Assembly: GCA_964622325.1 (NCBI GenBank)
Contig: CAZUOJ010000002.1
Span: 1-64,000, forward strand
DNA length: 64,000 nucleotides
Origin: JAJFUB01 sp964622325
GTDB lineage: Bacteria > Armatimonadota > Zipacnadia > Zipacnadales > UBA11051
Direction: 5' to 3'
Of the stretch, positions 60,914 through 64,000 are shown piece by piece (positions within the stretch are counted from its first letter, which is position 1; every line of letters starts with the position of its first letter). Below the pieces are notes generated by a model. It saw only the letters and a list, made by a program, of their open reading frames with translations. It was not told the DNA's origin and made no database searches. The position numbers and the translations under genes are program-made.

Positions 60914-63817
60914 ATGAGAAGCCGTAAAATGTGGATGAGGGGGGCGATTATCTGGATATTCGCGGGCAGCTTATATTGCGCAGAGCAGTTTTCGGCGTGG
61001 GCACAGTCGGAGCCGCCGGAGCCGGCGCAGATTTTGCAGCTGGCACAGGGGCTGTTTGAACGGGAACATTGGGAGGAAGCGCTACATAAATATGAGCAAT
61101 TTCTTGCTGCCGCGCCTAAAGATGAAAATGTGCCTTTAGCCCTATTTCGCAGCGGAGAATGTCTGTACAATCTGGGCCGCTTTGAACGCGCCTTGTCCTG
61201 TTATCAACGCCTTCTCCGCGAATTTCCACAGGACGAATTAGCTCCTGATGCGCAATATCGGCTCGGAGATGTCTATTTCAAGCTAAATAAGCTTTCAGAA
61301 GCCCGCCAAGCCTATGTGACATATTTGCAGCGCGCGCCACAAGGCCCTCTGGCTTTTCGGGCTGCCTATTGGCTGGGCGAAACTTTCTTTCGGCTGGGGC
61401 AATATGGAGAAGCAATTAAGGCATATAATCAATGCCTCCAATTGAGTCCCCAGGGAGAATATGCGCCCTATGCGGCGTATTCCGCGGCGCTGGCACAATA
61501 TAAGCTGGGGCAATATAAGGAGGCCATTAACGCCTTTTTGGCGTTGCGCAAGAAATATCCCCAGCATGAAATGGCGTCGGAAATAACATTTCGGCTGGCT
61601 GAAGCATATTATGCTGTCAAAGATTACAATTCAGCTATAACAGAATACGAAAAATTGCTCCACAATAAAGAAAACGCGCAATTAGCGTTGCTAGGGCAAT
61701 TAGGCCTTGCGTGGAGCTATTTTAGCCAGGAAAAATATGCAGAGGCTTTGCCCTATTTTCAAAAGCTCGCCCAAAGCGATGACAAAACAATTGCCTCCGA
61801 GGCTGCCATGCGCGCGGCAGACTGTTTATATCTGCTGCAGCGACACCAGGAAGCCGCAGAAGCTTATGGGGCGCTGGCAAAACAAAACACGCCGCTGGCT
61901 GCTACAGCGTTGTTTTGGCAAGCCATGGCGCTGGAACGCAAGCCTGATATCTCTGCCGCGCTTCAGGCCTTTGAGCAATTCGTGAAAAAATTTGGGGATG
62001 ATGAACGTGTTGGCGAAGCGTACATGCATTTAGGCGCCTTAAATATAGAAGCAGGCCAGCTCCAGGCTGCAGAAAAGAATTATCTTGCGGCAGCTGAAAA
62101 ATTAAAAAATCCTGAGATGAAGCTTCAAGCCCAATATGGCGCTGCCTGGGCAGCCTATCAACGGACGCAATCTGACGAGGCTTTGCGAGCTATTGAAGCT
62201 ATAGCGGAAAAACAGCCCCAAACAGCTTTAAGCGCCCAAATAGCCTATCAGACAGGAAAATTGCGTTTCCGACGGCAGGAATGGCCGCGGGCGATAGAGA
62301 TGCTAAATCTTCTTGTCCAGCATCATCCGCAAGATCAGCATATCCCGGAAGCTTTGTTTTTGATAGGAGCGGCTTGGGAGAAAGCTGGCGAAGGGACAAA
62401 AGCGGCGGAAAATTATCGGCGCGTCCAAACGCAATTCCCGCAAAGCGAGGCGGCCGTGGAAGCCTCAAGCGCGCTTGTAGGGATTCTCGCTCGAATGGGA
62501 AGGCTGGGCGAAGCGAAAGCCTTGCTTGAGCAACTGGCAAAACAAAATCCTCCAGGCAAGCTATTGTTTTCCGCCCAATACAGCTTCGCTGAGGCTTTGT
62601 TCGCCCAAAAGAAATATAAAGAGGCGGCGCCATTATATCAGGCCGTAGCGCAAGCTAACATTCCGGAGTTGTCCCCCTATGCCAGCTACAGCGTGGGCGC
62701 CTGTCATTTTGCGCTGGGAGATTATCAGGCAGCGGCGGAAGCCTTCCGCACAAATCTGGCAGCCTTCCCCCAAGCCGAAACGGCGCCCTTAGCCAAATTT
62801 CAATTAGCGCTTTGTCTGGGGAAGCTGAAGCAAATTCCTGAGGAAATCAAATTGCTGGAGGAACTCCTGGCAGCAAATGTTCAAAGCGAGCTTTTGGAAA
62901 ATATCCTGTTTGAATTAGGCTGGGCCTATTGGGAGCACAAACAATTTTCGCAAGCGCAAAAAGCCTTTGAAAAGCTTCTTGCCCAGGCTCCGCAGAGTCA
63001 TTACGCTCCCGAAGCCGCATTTCGCATCGGCGAAGTTTATTTTGAACAGGGAGATTTTGAGGCTGCAGAGAAAGCCTACGCTCAAGCGCTTAAGCAATAT
63101 CCGCAAAGCGAATTAGCTGATGAGATAGAATACAAGCTGGCCTGGAGCCTGTTGAAACAGGAGCGTTATAAAGAGGCTCTAGCACATTTCCAGAAAGCAG
63201 CTGAAGCTACAAAAGAGGCGGCGATCAATGCGGATGCGCGCTTCCAGGGCGCTGTGCTTCTGATAATGGAGGGCAAACACGAGGAAGCAATTAAGCTATT
63301 GGAGCCTGCTCGGCCTCTGGCGCCCCCGACATTAGCGCCGAAGATATTATTGTTGCTTGCTGAGGCCTATTTGACTTCTCAAAATGCAAATAAGGCGCAG
63401 CCGCTTTTTGAGGAGCTTATCAAACGTTTTCCCGAGGATAATGTGGCGCCGCGGGGATGGCTCGGGCTGGGACGATGTTATAAAGCGACCAAAAATTATG
63501 AAGAGGCGGCTGTGCTATTCGTAAAAGTCACAGGGCTAAAGGATCGGCAGGCGGCAATGGAAGCGCAATTTGAGCTGGCCGATACGCGGCGCTTGCAAAA
63601 TGATTTCAAAGCCGCGGCGCAAGAATTCTTAAAAGTTGCAATTTTATACAACGATTCAGAGTGGGGCGCCCGCGCTCAATTTGCCGCCGGCGTATGTTTT
63701 GAGCAGGCTAAAGCTGTGGAAGAAGCCATCAAAGCCTATAAGACAATCCTGGAACGCTACAAAGATCAGCAAGAATGGCTAAAAAAAGCACAGGAGCGTC
63801 TGCGTGCGCTGGAATAG
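60914..63817 (+). CDS. Large exported tetratricopeptide-repeat protein
   Basis: 967 residues. A signal peptide (~1-31, ending SAWAQ) is followed by about two dozen TPRs, recognisable by the 'G-Y/F-A-P' pattern, for example 'LFRSGECLYNLGRFERALSC', 'AYWLGETFFRLGQYGEAIKA', 'AFRIGEVYFEQGDFEAAEKA'. This fits a periplasmic scaffold of the BamD/YbgF kind, but much longer. Alanine and glutamine are very common (linkers such as 'QEAAEAYGALAKQ'). It may be part of the moxR operon or have its own promoter in the 141-base gap (60773-60913). Confidence 0.93.
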   Translation: MRSRKMWMRGAIIWIFAGSLYCAEQFSAWAQSEPPEPAQILQLAQGLFEREHWEEALHKYEQFLAAAPKDENVPLALFRSGECLYNLGRFERALSCYQRLLREFPQDELAPDAQYRLGDVYFKLNKLSEARQAYVTYLQRAPQGPLAFRAAYWLGETFFRLGQYGEAIKAYNQCLQLSPQGEYAPYAAYSAALAQYKLGQYKEAINAFLALRKKYPQHEMASEITFRLAEAYYAVKDYNSAITEYEKLLHNKENAQLALLGQLGLAWSYFSQEKYAEALPYFQKLAQSDDKTIASEAAMRAADCLYLLQRHQEAAEAYGALAKQNTPLAATALFWQAMALERKPDISAALQAFEQFVKKFGDDERVGEAYMHLGALNIEAGQLQAAEKNYLAAAEKLKNPEMKLQAQYGAAWAAYQRTQSDEALRAIEAIAEKQPQTALSAQIAYQTGKLRFRRQEWPRAIEMLNLLVQHHPQDQHIPEALFLIGAAWEKAGEGTKAAENYRRVQTQFPQSEAAVEASSALVGILARMGRLGEAKALLEQLAKQNPPGKLLFSAQYSFAEALFAQKKYKEAAPLYQAVAQANIPELSPYASYSVGACHFALGDYQAAAEAFRTNLAAFPQAETAPLAKFQLALCLGKLKQIPEEIKLLEELLAANVQSELLENILFELGWAYWEHKQFSQAQKAFEKLLAQAPQSHYAPEAAFRIGEVYFEQGDFEAAEKAYAQALKQYPQSELADEIEYKLAWSLLKQERYKEALAHFQKAAEATKEAAINADARFQGAVLLIMEGKHEEAIKLLEPARPLAPPTLAPKILLLLAEAYLTSQNANKAQPLFEELIKRFPEDNVAPRGWLGLGRCYKATKNYEEAAVLFVKVTGLKDRQAAMEAQFELADTRRLQNDFKAAAQEFLKVAILYNDSEWGARAQFAAGVCFEQAKAVEEAIKAYKTILERYKDQQEWLKKAQERLRALE

Positions 63818-63855
63818 AAATATACATCTTTGGCACAGCCGCGTAGAAGACAGGC

Positions 63856-63869
63856 CAGGGCAGGCCCTG
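63856..63869. terminator. Possible convergent terminator hairpin
   Basis: CAGGGC and GCCCTG arms around a two-base loop lie between the TPR gene stop and the minus-strand gene's stop. The loop is very short; TTTGTCTATTC follows on the plus strand. Weak support. Confidence 0.3.
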
Positions 63870-63874
63870 TTTGT

Positions 63875-64000
63875 CTATTCAGGCAAAGGCCCTGTCAGGC
63901 AAATATCATCAAAATACGCATGCCCTATTGTGGCGCTGCTGGCGTAGATGAGAACAGTGGCTTCTGTGGCCTGGGGAGGCGCCGTATTTTGTAATTTTAG
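63875..64000 (-). CDS. 3' end of a secreted or glycosidase-type protein (N-terminus outside window)
   Basis: The minus strand from 64000 to a TAG at 63877-63875 is open with no break: 41 residues, ending 'ATVLIYASSATIGHAYFDDI' and 'CLTGPLPE'. The 'AYFDDI' ending is common at the end of carbohydrate-binding (CBM-like) jelly rolls. The protein is mostly outside, so nothing else can be said. Convergent with the TPR gene. Confidence 0.6.
   Translation of the reverse strand, partial: LKLQNTAPPQATEATVLIYASSATIGHAYFDDICLTGPLPE

Noticed and set aside
1..64000. tRNA, rRNA, CRISPR, prophage or insertion sequence
   Set aside because: No cloverleaf or T-loop signature in the intergenic gaps I read, no regular repeats, no transposase, integrase or phage structural gene.

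Overview
The window looks like chromosomal DNA of a free-living, carbohydrate-degrading bacterium, most likely an Armatimonadota member or a close relative. This is an inference. It rests on the pseudopilin with the 'FPVFARAREKARQ' start and a C-terminal H-X9-DG motif, several uroporphyrinogen-decarboxylase-like paralogues, a DUF6785-type membrane protein, and a DUF5693-CsaB pair. No rRNA, tRNA, CRISPR array, phage or insertion sequence was found. About fifty genes lie in alternating strand blocks.

Layout: 1-15.8 kb (minus) holds secreted carbohydrate-related proteins (an edge-cut protein, a transglutaminase/FN3 protein, a sialidase-like protein), a decayed nucleotidyltransferase pair, ThuA, a membrane-spermidine synthase fusion, a sugar isomerase and a Gfo/Idh/MocA oxidoreductase. 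It also holds housekeeping genes: YifB/ComM, transaldolase, metallophosphoesterase, NifU-like and a PfkB kinase. 16.1-20.3 kb (plus) holds the pseudopilin, two UROD-like proteins and a C45-type hydrolase. 20.4-22.6 kb (minus) is a secreted glycosidase-like protein. 22.9-31.5 kb (plus) is a long run of poorly known genes: a bPH-like protein, a small conserved protein, a MutL/GlmL-family ATPase, a barrel-sandwich protein, a DUF6754 protein and three further membrane proteins. A response regulator lacking the phospho-acceptor aspartate follows. 32.6-41.3 kb (minus) holds a secreted glycosidase, a PfkB kinase, a TIGR04076 protein, an amino acid permease, a tandem amidohydrolase and DUF6785. 41.6-44.9 kb (plus) holds DUF5693, CsaB and a small protein. 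45.0-49.8 kb (minus) is a t6A operon with two gene fusions. 50.1-63.8 kb (plus) holds an oxidoreductase, a UROD-like protein, an ankyrin protein, a GH42-like secreted protein, the MoxR-DUF58-transglutaminase operon and a giant TPR protein. The last 126 bases are the 3' end of a minus-strand gene.

Functionally, many genes suit uptake and breakdown of plant or microbial sugars: secreted glycosidases, sugar isomerase, dehydrogenases, sugar kinases and transaldolase. The envelope modules (CsaB/DUF5693, MoxR/TgpA/TPR, and the 22.9-31.5 kb membrane cluster) are separate transcription blocks.

Two things stand out. First, the trinucleotide GGT/ACC is strongly avoided on both strands, in all reading frames and in non-coding DNA, so codon choice depends on the neighbouring codon. 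Second, the 22.9-31.5 kb cluster looks like an uncharacterised membrane complex built around a MutL-family ATPase, with no mutase nearby.
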